From JADFAK01 sp047615865 (GTDB lineage: Bacteria > Bacteroidota > Bacteroidia > Flavobacteriales_D > Sanyastnellaceae), in the NCBI GenBank assembly GCA_047615865.1, contig JBLHIB010000003.1, positions 1-64,000 on the forward strand: a stretch of 64,000 nucleotides of DNA. Reading direction: 5' to 3'. Numbering within the stretch: the stretch's first letter is position 1; each line of letters begins with the position of its first letter. The position numbers and the translations under genes are program-made. The notes under the pieces are model-generated. The model had not been told where the DNA came from. It searched no databases and saw nothing but the letters and a program-made list of their open reading frames with translations. Positions 18,037-26,427 of the stretch are shown here, piece after piece.

Positions 18037-18831
18037 ATGGATCAAGTAACAAAGACGGATACGTTGCAAGTGGAGCGTCACGATGGAGTGGTGAAAATCA
18101 CATTGAATAGACCAACCTTATTGAACAGCTTCAATCGAGAAATGGCCTTGGCATTGCAGGCGGTGCTTGATGCGTGTGAACAGGATTCAGAAATTAGATG
18201 CATTCTATTAACAGGAGAAGGAAAGGCATTTTGTGCGGGACAGGATCTTGCTGAGGCGATTGATCTAGAGGGGCCTGGTTTGACTTCCATCGTTTCTGAT
18301 CACTACAATCCTATTATCACGCGCATACGATCTATTGAGAAGCCGGTGATCGCCGCAGTCAATGGAGTGGCTGCAGGAGCAGGTGCGAATATTGCATTGG
18401 CCTGTGACATTTGTGTTGCTGCTGAGAGCGCATCGTTTATTCAAGCATTTAGCAAAATCGGTTTGATACCTGACAGCGGTGGAACATTCTTTTTGCCCAG
18501 ACTGATAGGTTTTCAAAGAGCCTCTGCTCTCATGATGATGGGTGACAAAGTGAAAGCGGAAGAGGCCAAATCAATGGGAATGATTTACGACTATTTTGTC
18601 AATGAAGAATTTCAAGAAAAGTCAATGGCGCTAGCGAAAAAGCTCGCAAAAATGCCAACTAAAGGTCTGGGATTAACCAAACGAGCAATGAATCAAAGTA
18701 TGGTAAATACGCTTGAAGAGCAACTTGTTTTAGAAGGTCAGCTTCAAACTATGGCAGGACAAACCGATGATTACCAAGAAGGTGTCAATTCATTCTTAGA
18801 AAAGCGGAAGCCAGAATTCAAAGGAAAATAA
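18037..18831 (+). CDS. Enoyl-CoA hydratase/isomerase (PaaG-like)
   Basis: The 264-residue crotonase-fold protein contains VKITLNRPTLLNSFN, the CoA-binding segment GKAFCAGQDLAEA (residues about 64-76) and the oxyanion-hole region AAVNGVAAGAGANIALACDI. The motif FIQAFSKIGLIPDSGGTFFLPRL resembles PaaG (1,2-epoxyphenylacetyl-CoA isomerase) and related isomerases. It carries Asp (PDSGG) where classical hydratases have a Glu, so I favour an isomerase-type role over simple hydration. No other paa genes are present, so the pathway is unsure. Monocistronic; ATG at 18037 fits the family. Confidence 0.82.
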   Translation: MDQVTKTDTLQVERHDGVVKITLNRPTLLNSFNREMALALQAVLDACEQDSEIRCILLTGEGKAFCAGQDLAEAIDLEGPGLTSIVSDHYNPIITRIRSIEKPVIAAVNGVAAGAGANIALACDICVAAESASFIQAFSKIGLIPDSGGTFFLPRLIGFQRASALMMMGDKVKAEEAKSMGMIYDYFVNEEFQEKSMALAKKLAKMPTKGLGLTKRAMNQSMVNTLEEQLVLEGQLQTMAGQTDDYQEGVNSFLEKRKPEFKGK

Positions 18832-18832
18832 T

Positions 18833-19129
18833 TTAATAGATTTCAATCATCTTAACCACATCATTTCCGAGCTCTTCATTCAAGAGTTCGATTAACCTTG
18901 GTTTTTGAAAGCTAAATTCTTCTTTGAGCACACCTGAATTAAACCAAATCTTAAGCGTTCCGTTGTAAAGCTTTAGGTCGCGGGTCTTACCTGATATCAT
19001 GGGTCCCATGACGTTATTCCAAGCAAGTTTTACACCTGCTTCATTAACCCCTCGATCTAAACGATACACTTTGAGCATATCGTCGATTACATTTTTCAGA
19101 GTCTGCTCGTTTGACTTTCTTTTTCTCAT
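18833..19129 (-). CDS. DUF721 (DciA-like) protein
   Basis: The 98-residue protein matches the DUF721 plan: a basic N-terminus, VKLAWNNVMGPMISGKTRDL, then the short beta segment LKIWFNSGVLKEEFSFQKPRLIELLN. DUF721 includes DciA, the helicase-operator protein that helps load DnaB at replication initiation, though most short Bacteroidota members are untested. Its start overlaps the recF stop by 4 bp (ATGA, 19126-19129). The recF-DUF721 pairing is conserved in the phylum and supports a DNA replication or repair link. Confidence 0.8.
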   Translation of the reverse strand: MRKRKSNEQTLKNVIDDMLKVYRLDRGVNEAGVKLAWNNVMGPMISGKTRDLKLYNGTLKIWFNSGVLKEEFSFQKPRLIELLNEELGNDVVKMIEIY

Positions 19130-20259
19130 GAATCCAAGGAATTGGCAGTTTCAATGATTCCTCCCTTCACATTGAACACTTTTACATCATTATCAATTTT
19201 AGCAAATAATTCAGGAACGCGACGTGCATGTGTATCTGTAACGAAAGTTTGACCAAATTTATGTTGACTCACCAATTTCATCAAATGAGCTACGCGTTTG
19301 TCATCAATTTTATCAAAGATATCATCCAATAAGAGAATTGGAGTCACACCTGTGGATTTCTTGATGTATTCGAATTGCGCAAGTTTTAAGGCAATCAAGA
19401 ATGATTTTTGTTGTCCTTGAGATCCAAATTTCTTCACAGGAAAACCATTGATCGAGAAATCCAGATCATCCTTATGAATTCCTTTTGTAGACCTTTGCGC
19501 TCTCTGGTCGGCGGACAAAGCCTGCGATAACAGATCTTCAAATGAAGACTCAGATAGCATGCTCTTATATTCTAGACTAGCCGATTCGGCCCCTCCTGAT
19601 ACTTCCGAATATATTTGTTCGACCAACGGTTTAAACTCTCGGATGAAGTCCTTTCTAATTTCATAAAGTGGCGCGCCATACTCTACCAACTGATCGGTCC
19701 AAATGGCAAGGCTATCTGCATCGAACTTACGTTCGGCTGCGAAATGCTTAAGTAAATTATTTCTCTGCAGCAACACTCTATTGTATGCGATGATACCATT
19801 CAAGTAACTGCGGTTGTATTGGGAGATTATTCCATCGATAAATTTTCTTCGCACCTCACTGCCTTCGGTAATCAGATCCGCATCAACGGGAGAAATAATG
19901 ACGACAGGAAAAAGACCTATGTGATCGGCGAGTCTGTCATAGTCTTTGCCGTTTCTTTTAAATACTTTCTTTTGACCTGGTTTAACAGCACAATGGATCT
20001 TATGCTCATCACTATTCTTTTCAAATACTCCAGAAATAGAAAAAAAAGCCGTGTTTCTTTTTACATTTTGAGAATCGATGGGATTAAAATAGCTCTTGCA
20101 CATTGACAAGTAATAGATCGCATCGAGCACATTTGTCTTCCCAGACCCATTGTCCCCAAGAAAACAATTTACGCTGGAACATAACTTTATTCCGGCATCA
20201 TCGTAATTCTTGAAATTAACAAGAGATATTTGATTCAATATGAGATCTGGCTTTTTCAA
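19126..20259 (-). CDS. recF: DNA replication/repair protein RecF
   Basis: The 377-residue protein has QISLVNFKNYDDAGIKL near the start, the Walker A FLGDNGSGKTNVLDAIYYL (about residues 33-51), FGSQGQQKSFLIALKLAQ (the ABC-type signature region) and Walker B PILLLDDIFDKID. It loads RecA at gaps with RecOR. No ATG is available: candidates are TTG at 20259 or TTG at 20238, which would begin just ahead of the conserved NQISLVNFKNY. It forms an operon with the downstream DUF721 gene. Confidence 0.93.
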   Translation of the reverse strand: MKKPDLILNQISLVNFKNYDDAGIKLCSSVNCFLGDNGSGKTNVLDAIYYLSMCKSYFNPIDSQNVKRNTAFFSISGVFEKNSDEHKIHCAVKPGQKKVFKRNGKDYDRLADHIGLFPVVIISPVDADLITEGSEVRRKFIDGIISQYNRSYLNGIIAYNRVLLQRNNLLKHFAAERKFDADSLAIWTDQLVEYGAPLYEIRKDFIREFKPLVEQIYSEVSGGAESASLEYKSMLSESSFEDLLSQALSADQRAQRSTKGIHKDDLDFSINGFPVKKFGSQGQQKSFLIALKLAQFEYIKKSTGVTPILLLDDIFDKIDDKRVAHLMKLVSQHKFGQTFVTDTHARRVPELFAKIDNDVKVFNVKGGIIETANSLDS

Positions 20260-20406
20260 AACAGGAGGACAAAGTTAGTCTATAAGCCTCGTGAATACCG
20301 AGAAAAAGACATCAAGATATCACCAAGTTTTGTAATCGGATAGAACTTCGGTGGCGCTAAGAGTGTATTTGCACCACATTGCTGCCCCGTGAATGAAAAA
20401 AAAAGT

Positions 20407-20414
20407 TATTTTTG
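20407..20414 (+). promoter_or_regulatory. TAnnTTTG -7 box of the TPR membrane protein gene
   Basis: TATTTTTG matches the Bacteroidota -7 consensus exactly, 20 bp ahead of the ATG at 20435. A TTG lies 25 bp upstream of it, longer than the usual 19-21 bp, so the -33 element is doubtful. Confidence 0.4.
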
Positions 20415-20434
20415 CACTCCTAAATACGCACACA

Positions 20435-21121
20435 ATGGCCAAGAAAGATCAAGAAGAGACAATCGTTGATGTTCAAGAGATATATACGAAAACAGAGATG
20501 TATGTCGATAAGAACAGAAAAATGCTGACCACAGTCCTTGGTGGTGTTGCATTAGCTGTCTGTGCATTCTTTGCATACCAATACTTCGTAGTAAATCCAA
20601 ATGAAATGGATGCTCGCGCGAGCATCTGGAAAGCTGAGATCTATTTTCAAGCTGATTCATTGGATTTGGCGATGAACGGAGATGGTGTTTATCTTGGATT
20701 CGAGGATGTTGCTGCACAACATGGTAATACATCTGCCGGTAAACTGGCTAATTATTACATGGGCATTATCAACCGTGACCAGGGTGAATACGAGTTGGCA
20801 ATCGATAACTTCAAGCAATGTGATTTCGATGACGACGTGCTTGGTCTAATCGCACTTGGCAATATAGGAGACCTTTATGTTGAGTTGAATGATCTTGACG
20901 CTGGTCTTGAATGGCTTTCAAAAGCTGCTGCAAAAGCAAAAAACTCGGACTCAGATTCATATACAGCTCCAATGTACATGATGAAGGCTGCAATTGTTCA
21001 AATGGATTTGGGTAACAAATCTGAGGCGAAGAAAATGTTCGACGCTATCACGGAAGGTTATCCTGATGCGACAGAATACGAAAAGGCAGCGAAGTACGGT
21101 GCTATGCTTTATCAGTATTGA
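20435..21121 (+). CDS. Single-pass TPR protein (YfgM-like)
   Basis: The 228-residue protein has a charged cytoplasmic N-terminus, one transmembrane helix (about residues 31-51, LTTVLGGVALAVCAFFAYQY) and a C-terminal TPR region. The helical pairs include GKLANYYMGIINRDQGEYELAIDNF and IGDLYVELNDLDAGLEWLSKAA. The architecture resembles YfgM, a SecYEG/PpiD-associated chaperone partner, but similarity at this level does not prove that role. ATG 20435 (MAKKDQEE) is chosen over an upstream frame start at 20393, which would place 14 hydrophobic residues upstream of the promoter-like box. Only 12 bp precede ribH, so the two are probably co-transcribed. Confidence 0.75.
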   Translation: MAKKDQEETIVDVQEIYTKTEMYVDKNRKMLTTVLGGVALAVCAFFAYQYFVVNPNEMDARASIWKAEIYFQADSLDLAMNGDGVYLGFEDVAAQHGNTSAGKLANYYMGIINRDQGEYELAIDNFKQCDFDDDVLGLIALGNIGDLYVELNDLDAGLEWLSKAAAKAKNSDSDSYTAPMYMMKAAIVQMDLGNKSEAKKMFDAITEGYPDATEYEKAAKYGAMLYQY

Positions 21122-21133
21122 CACACCCCTTTC

Positions 21134-21643
21134 ATGGCTACTAGCCTGACCAATTTATCTTCTTTTGATTCCTCATCTTTACCTAAGGCAATTTCATTGC
21201 GCATTGGAATTGTTGTGTCGGAATGGAATGGCGAGATAACCCAAAACCTATTTCAAGGCTGCAAAGAAGTCTTGGTTAAAGCAGGAGTTCAAGATAAAAA
21301 TATTACGGTAATTCAAGTTCCTGGAGCCTTCGAGCTTCCATTCGGAGCTCAGTTACTCGCGGAATCTTTTGCTTACGATGCCATTATCTGTCTAGGCTGT
21401 GTTATTCGCGGAGCCACTGCACATTTCGATTACGTATGTTCCTCATGTGCTACCGGTGTAATGAACGTTTCTTTAAAGTTCAATAAACCTGTGGTCTTCG
21501 GCGTGCTTACAGATGACACCATTGAACAGAGCAAAGCTCGATCAGGCGGCGAACATGGCAACAAAGGTGTTGAATCGGCTGTAACAGCTTTAAAAATGGC
21601 GGAGATTCAACGCACTTCTAAAGACGAGAGCTGGTTTCTTTAA
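21134..21643 (+). CDS. ribH: 6,7-dimethyl-8-ribityllumazine synthase
   Basis: The 169-residue protein shows the lumazine synthase motifs RIGIVVSEWNGEIT (substrate pyrimidine site), PGAFELPFGAQLL, and GCVIRGATAHFDYV with the catalytic His. GVLTDDTIEQSKARSGGEHGNKG forms the phosphate site. It condenses the pyrimidine intermediate with dihydroxybutanone phosphate in the penultimate step of riboflavin synthesis and usually assembles as pentamers or icosahedra. An N-terminal extension of about 20 Ser-rich residues precedes the core. It is distal in a unit with the TPR gene. No clear terminator follows it at once. Confidence 0.95.
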   Translation: MATSLTNLSSFDSSSLPKAISLRIGIVVSEWNGEITQNLFQGCKEVLVKAGVQDKNITVIQVPGAFELPFGAQLLAESFAYDAIICLGCVIRGATAHFDYVCSSCATGVMNVSLKFNKPVVFGVLTDDTIEQSKARSGGEHGNKGVESAVTALKMAEIQRTSKDESWFL

Positions 21644-21755
21644 ACTTTCACCTCCTTTACTTCCCTACCAAAGTCACCACCTCACAACTAGTGGTTGAAA
21701 TTTTCTTGTTTACCATTTTGCAGCAAAGCAGCCAGAATAGAGAAAGCTTCTCTAA

Positions 21756-21781
21756 GCCGATATTTCAATTGAAATATCGGC
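21756..21781. repeat. Perfect 26-bp palindrome between ribH and rpoC
   Basis: Thirteen bases, GCCGATATTTCAA, are followed at once by their reverse complement, with no loop. It lies about 115 bp past the ribH stop and directly beyond the decayed rpoC-like fragment. A smaller 6-bp hairpin (21739-21744 with 21748-21753) flanks it. No T-run follows on either strand, so a terminator is not convincing; a protein-binding site or an element scar are options. Confidence 0.6.
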
Positions 21782-21823
21782 AATTACACATCAGGCAATT
21801 GTACCCTATGCTTTAACTATTAG

Positions 21824-21976
21824 GAGGATATGACATTCTTCTTAAGATCTAACGGTTTCCCTTTGACCTTATCCCACGCCAGCATCTAACGGAATCAAGA
21901 AGCCACAGACCACATGAGTCTTAAGACCTCCTAGGTCCTCAGTCTTATCATTGAACTCATATAGAACTAGGACGTA
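21824..21976 (-). pseudogene. Decayed duplicate of the 3' end of rpoC
   Basis: Read leftward from 21976 the frame aligns without gaps to the C-terminal part of RpoC (the part encoded near 22103-22262). LKTHVVCGFLIP matches LKENVIVGHLIP, and QRETVRS-stop-EE matches QKVIVGSQEE. By hand I count 22 of 51 identical residues. Two stop codons interrupt it: one replaces the Asp after the GV motif and one replaces the Gln before EE. Nucleotide similarity is also visible on both sides of the aligned part. There is no start codon or complete domain. It sits just past the rpoC terminator in the same orientation, so it looks like an old tandem remnant, not an active gene. Confidence 0.65.
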
Positions 21977-22008
21977 TATAATTTGCTCGACCAAAAGTTT
22001 AGATCATA

Positions 22009-22035
22009 AAAAAGGCCGCAATAAGCGGCCTTTTT
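22009..22035 (-). terminator. Terminator of the rpoBC transcript
   Basis: AAAAAGGCCGC pairs with GCGGCCTTTTT around a 5-nt loop, 20 bp past the rpoC stop. A- and T-runs on both sides would let it act in both directions. Confidence 0.9.
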
Positions 22036-22054
22036 CAATTAGATATAACTACGG

Positions 22055-25000
22055 TTACTCTTCCGTAATTGTAGGCTCTACTGCCGGCTCAGATGTAGCT
22101 TTATGCAGAGCATCATATTCTTCTTGAGATCCAACGATTACCTTTTGATAATCTCTAACACCAGTACCGGCTGGAATCAAGTGACCAACGATCACATTTT
22201 CCTTAAGCCCTAACAGGTGGTCAGTCTTACCATTTACTGCAGCTTCATTAAGAACTTTAGTAGTTTCCTGGAATGATGCAGCTGATATAAACGATTTAGT
22301 CTGAAGAGACGCACGAGTAATACCTTGTAGCAATGGACGTGACGTTGCAGGAATCGCTTCCCTAGCCTCAATCAACAACTTATCTTTACGACGTAACTGT
22401 GAATTTTCGTCACGCAGTTTTCTTGCAGAAACAATCTCTCCAAGTTTGATAGTCTCAGAATCGCCAGCCTCGGTAACCACTACGTTTCCAAACAGTCTAT
22501 CGTTCTCCTCAATAAAGTCGATACGATCTGTAGACTGATTTTCAAGGAAGCGTGTATCACCTGGATCTTCAATGATTACTTTACGCATCATTTGACGAAC
22601 GATAACCTCAAAGTGCTTGTCGTTGATCTTCACACCCTGCAGTCGGTATACCTCTTGAATCTCATTCACAAGATATTCCTGTACAGCTGTAGGACCTTCA
22701 ATCGCCAAAATATCTGCAGGAGTAACAGCTCCGTCAGAAAGTGCTGATCCAGCGCGAACGAAATCATTCTCCTGAACAAGGATATGCTTCGACAATGGAA
22801 CAAGGTACTTAGTTACTTCACCAGTCTTAGCCGTTACGATAATCTCACGATTACCACGCTTGATTTTTCCGTACTCAACGATACCGTCAATTTCAGAAAC
22901 AACAGCTGGATTAGAAGGGTTACGTGCTTCGAAAAGCTCAGTTACCCTTGGCAGACCACCGGTAATATCACCAGATTTACCCGCTAGACGTGGAATCTTG
23001 GCAATAATCTCACCAGTTCCAATTTTGTCTCCTTCACGAACAGAGATGTGAGCACCAACAGGGAGAGAATAAACTTTCAATCTCTCTTTGCCGTCTTTAC
23101 CTCCCATGATGTGAATCGCAGGGTTTTTCTTTTTGTCCTTCGTTTCGACGATGACAATCTCGGTAAAACCAGTTTGCTCATCCATCTCTTCTTTGTAGGT
23201 AACTCCTAGTTCTACATTGTCAAAATGGATCTTACCACTGTCTTCAGTAACAATTACTGAGTTGTACTGATCCCATTCACAAACTACATCGCCTTTAGTA
23301 AGCTTACGCTTTCCTTTAACGAAATACTTGGCACCGTATGGCAGAATGGTAGTCTGTAGAACGACCCCCGTTTTATCATCAGTAATTTTCAATTCAGAAG
23401 AACGAGAAACCACGATATTGGTAATAGTACCATCATCAGCCACTCTCTCTACACTACGTAGTTCTTCAATATCGAATTTACCGCTATACTTAGCTTTAAT
23501 ATCGTTGGCATCAGTAATATTGGCTGCAGTACCACCCACGTGGAAAGTACGAAGCGTCAACTGTGTACCAGGCTCACCGATCGACTGAGCGGCGATAACG
23601 CCAACAGCTTCTCCTTTTTCAGCCATGCGATTGGTTGCTAAGTTTCTACCATAACATTTGGTACAAACTCCACGCTTCAACTCACATGTCAGAACCGAAC
23701 GAATTTCAACTTCCTCAAGGCCAGACTTTTCAATCTCTTTGCCAATTTCCTCAGTAATTTCAGAACCAGCCGCTACGATCAATTCGTCTGTATCAGGATT
23801 GAGTACATCATGAACATTAACACGTCCAAGAATTCTATCGTACAAGGACTCTACGATCTCATCACTCTTTCTGAGTGCGCTAGCAACAAGACCTCTAAGG
23901 GTACCGCAATCTACACCACGAATAATAACGTCTTGAGCTACGTCAACCAATCGACGAGTCAAATAACCTGCATCGGCCGTCTTAAGTGCTGTATCGGCAA
24001 GACCTTTACGAGCACCGTGAGTAGAGATAAAGTACTCAAGAATTGAAAGTCCTTCCTTAAAGTTTGAAAGAATCGGGTTTTCAATAATGTCTTGACCACC
24101 CATCGCAGAAGATTTCTGTGGCTTGGCCATCAATCCCCTCATTCCTGAGAGCTGACGAATTTGCTCTTTAGATCCCCTTGCACCTGAGTCAAACATCATA
24201 TAAATCGAGTTAAAACCTTGGTTATCCTTTTGGAGGCGATCCATAAGGATATTGGTCAACTTCGAGTTAGTATGTGTCCAAATGTCAATGATTTGGTTGT
24301 ATCTCTCGTTATTGGTAATCAGACCCATATTGTAGTTCCCCATTACCTCTTTAACTTTGGTAGTGGCATCCTCAACTAGCGCTACTTTTTCTTCTGGGAT
24401 GATTACATCGTTCAAGTTGAACGACAGACCACCTTTAAAGGCATTGTAGAAACCAATTTCTTTGATATCATCAAGGAACTGAGCAGTACGGCTAACACCT
24501 ACAATCTTCATTACGTCTCCAATAATATCACGGAGCGCTTTTTTAGTTAAGATTGAATTGATGTATCCTACTTCTTTAGGAACAACTTCGTTGAACAACA
24601 CTCGTCCAACTGTAGTTTCAATAACTTCTGTCGTATCTTGAGGAGTAACAACACGAACTTTAATTTTCGCGTGGAGTGACGCACGACCTTCGTTATAGGC
24701 AATATTGACCTCTTCAGAAGAATAGAATGTCATACCCTCTCCATACTGAGGTCTTTCCTTAGTACTTGGGCGGTCTTTTGTAATATAATAAAGACCCAAG
24801 ACCATATCCTGTGATGGCACAGCAATAGGTGCACCGTTGGCAGGGTTAAGAATATTGTGTGAAGACAACATCAATAGTTGTGCTTCAAGAATAGCGGCTG
24901 CACCAAGTGGTAAGTGGACTGCCATTTGGTCACCGTCAAAATCGGCGTTAAATGCAGTACATACTAATGGGTGCAACTGAATTGCTTTTCCTTCAATAAG

Positions 25001-26380
25001 CTTTGGCTGGAAAGCCTGTATACCTAACCTGTGCAAAGTCGGTGCACGGTTAAGGAGAATAGGGTGTCCTTTAAGTACATTTTCAAGAATATCCCAAACA
25101 ACAGGTTCTTTGCGATCAACAATTTTCTTTGCTGACTTCACTGTTTTTACGATACCTCTTTCGATTAGCTTACGAATGATGAAAGGCTTGTATAGCTCGG
25201 CAGCCATATTCTTTGGCATACCACATTCATGCAATTTCAATTTCGGTCCAACTACAATTACGGAACGTGCAGAATAATCAACACGTTTACCGAGAAGGTT
25301 TTGACGGAAACGACCTTGCTTTCCTTTCAAACTATCAGAAAGTGATTTGAGTGGACGGTTCGAATCCGACTTCACTGCGCTTGACTTTCTTGAATTGTCG
25401 AGCAGAGAATCAACTGCCTCTTGAAGCATACGTTTTTCATTACGCAGGATTACTTCAGGGGCTTTGATTTCGATCAGTCTCTTCAGACGATTGTTTCTAA
25501 TGATCACACGACGGTACAAGTCATTCAAATCCGAAGTTGCGAAACGACCACCATCTAGTGGCACAAGTGGTCGCAACTCTGGCGGAATGATAGGTACAAC
25601 TCGAACAATCATCCATTCAGGACGATTTTCAATACGTGTATTGGCATCTCTAAATGCCTCAACAACTTGAAGACGCTTTAGGGCCTCATTCTTACGTTGT
25701 TGAGAAGATTCCGTATTTGCCTTATGGCGCAAATCGAAAGAAAGCTGATCCAAATCTAATTGTTTCAACAAATCGTGCAACGCCTCCGCACCCATCTTGG
25801 CTACGAATTTATTTGGATCTTTATCATCCAAATACTGGTTCTCACGTGGCATCACTTCAAGAACATCAAGATATTCTTCTTCAGTGATGAAATCCATGTA
25901 GAGCATTGGCTCTCCTTCGGCATTCACCGCAGAACCAGGATTGATCACAACATATCTTTCATAGTATATGATTTGATCAAGCTTTTTGGTCGGCAAACCG
26001 AGCAAGTAACCAATTTTGTTAGGCAACGACTTGAAGTACCATATGTGAGCAACAGGAACAACCAATTGAATGTGTCCCATTCTCTCACGACGTACTTTCT
26101 TTTCAGTTACCTCGACACCACAACGGTCACAAACAATTCCTTTATACCGGATTCGTTTGTATTTACCACAATGGCATTCGTAGTCCTTTACAGGACCAAA
26201 AATTCGCTCACAGAAAAGTCCATCTCTCTCTGGCTTATACGTTCGGTAGTTAATTGTTTCAGGCTTGAGTACCTCACCAAATGATCTTTCGAGCATTTGT
26301 TCTGGCGAAGCCAAATTAACCGTTACCGTATTGAAGGCGCTGTTTTGCCTAGTGTTTTTTTTCTTTTGAGACATATTCAT
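22055..26380 (-). CDS. rpoC: DNA-directed RNA polymerase subunit beta'
   Basis: The 1441-residue protein has the N-terminal zinc finger (CHCGKYKRIRYKGIVCDRCG, about residues 70-90) and the active-site loop NADFDGDQMAVH (about residue 475) with the three Mg-binding aspartates. It also has the bridge-helix/trigger-loop region GYLTRRLVDVAQD and GEPGTQLTLRTFHVGG, and a second Cys cluster (CELKRGVCTKCYG). Length fits Bacteroidota RpoC. Start ATG at 26380 (MNMSQ) or 26374 are equivalent. It follows rpoB by 47 bp and ends at the terminator at 22009. A degenerate copy of its last segment lies beyond the terminator. Confidence 0.99.
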   Translation of the reverse strand: MNMSQKKKNTRQNSAFNTVTVNLASPEQMLERSFGEVLKPETINYRTYKPERDGLFCERIFGPVKDYECHCGKYKRIRYKGIVCDRCGVEVTEKKVRRERMGHIQLVVPVAHIWYFKSLPNKIGYLLGLPTKKLDQIIYYERYVVINPGSAVNAEGEPMLYMDFITEEEYLDVLEVMPRENQYLDDKDPNKFVAKMGAEALHDLLKQLDLDQLSFDLRHKANTESSQQRKNEALKRLQVVEAFRDANTRIENRPEWMIVRVVPIIPPELRPLVPLDGGRFATSDLNDLYRRVIIRNNRLKRLIEIKAPEVILRNEKRMLQEAVDSLLDNSRKSSAVKSDSNRPLKSLSDSLKGKQGRFRQNLLGKRVDYSARSVIVVGPKLKLHECGMPKNMAAELYKPFIIRKLIERGIVKTVKSAKKIVDRKEPVVWDILENVLKGHPILLNRAPTLHRLGIQAFQPKLIEGKAIQLHPLVCTAFNADFDGDQMAVHLPLGAAAILEAQLLMLSSHNILNPANGAPIAVPSQDMVLGLYYITKDRPSTKERPQYGEGMTFYSSEEVNIAYNEGRASLHAKIKVRVVTPQDTTEVIETTVGRVLFNEVVPKEVGYINSILTKKALRDIIGDVMKIVGVSRTAQFLDDIKEIGFYNAFKGGLSFNLNDVIIPEEKVALVEDATTKVKEVMGNYNMGLITNNERYNQIIDIWTHTNSKLTNILMDRLQKDNQGFNSIYMMFDSGARGSKEQIRQLSGMRGLMAKPQKSSAMGGQDIIENPILSNFKEGLSILEYFISTHGARKGLADTALKTADAGYLTRRLVDVAQDVIIRGVDCGTLRGLVASALRKSDEIVESLYDRILGRVNVHDVLNPDTDELIVAAGSEITEEIGKEIEKSGLEEVEIRSVLTCELKRGVCTKCYGRNLATNRMAEKGEAVGVIAAQSIGEPGTQLTLRTFHVGGTAANITDANDIKAKYSGKFDIEELRSVERVADDGTITNIVVSRSSELKITDDKTGVVLQTTILPYGAKYFVKGKRKLTKGDVVCEWDQYNSVIVTEDSGKIHFDNVELGVTYKEEMDEQTGFTEIVIVETKDKKKNPAIHIMGGKDGKERLKVYSLPVGAHISVREGDKIGTGEIIAKIPRLAGKSGDITGGLPRVTELFEARNPSNPAVVSEIDGIVEYGKIKRGNREIIVTAKTGEVTKYLVPLSKHILVQENDFVRAGSALSDGAVTPADILAIEGPTAVQEYLVNEIQEVYRLQGVKINDKHFEVIVRQMMRKVIIEDPGDTRFLENQSTDRIDFIEENDRLFGNVVVTEAGDSETIKLGEIVSARKLRDENSQLRRKDKLLIEAREAIPATSRPLLQGITRASLQTKSFISAASFQETTKVLNEAAVNGKTDHLLGLKENVIVGHLIPAGTGVRDYQKVIVGSQEEYDALHKATSEPAVEPTITEE

Positions 26381-26427
26381 CTATCAATAGAAAGTAAATA
26401 TCTAGTTCATTAACTGAGTAGGAACTC

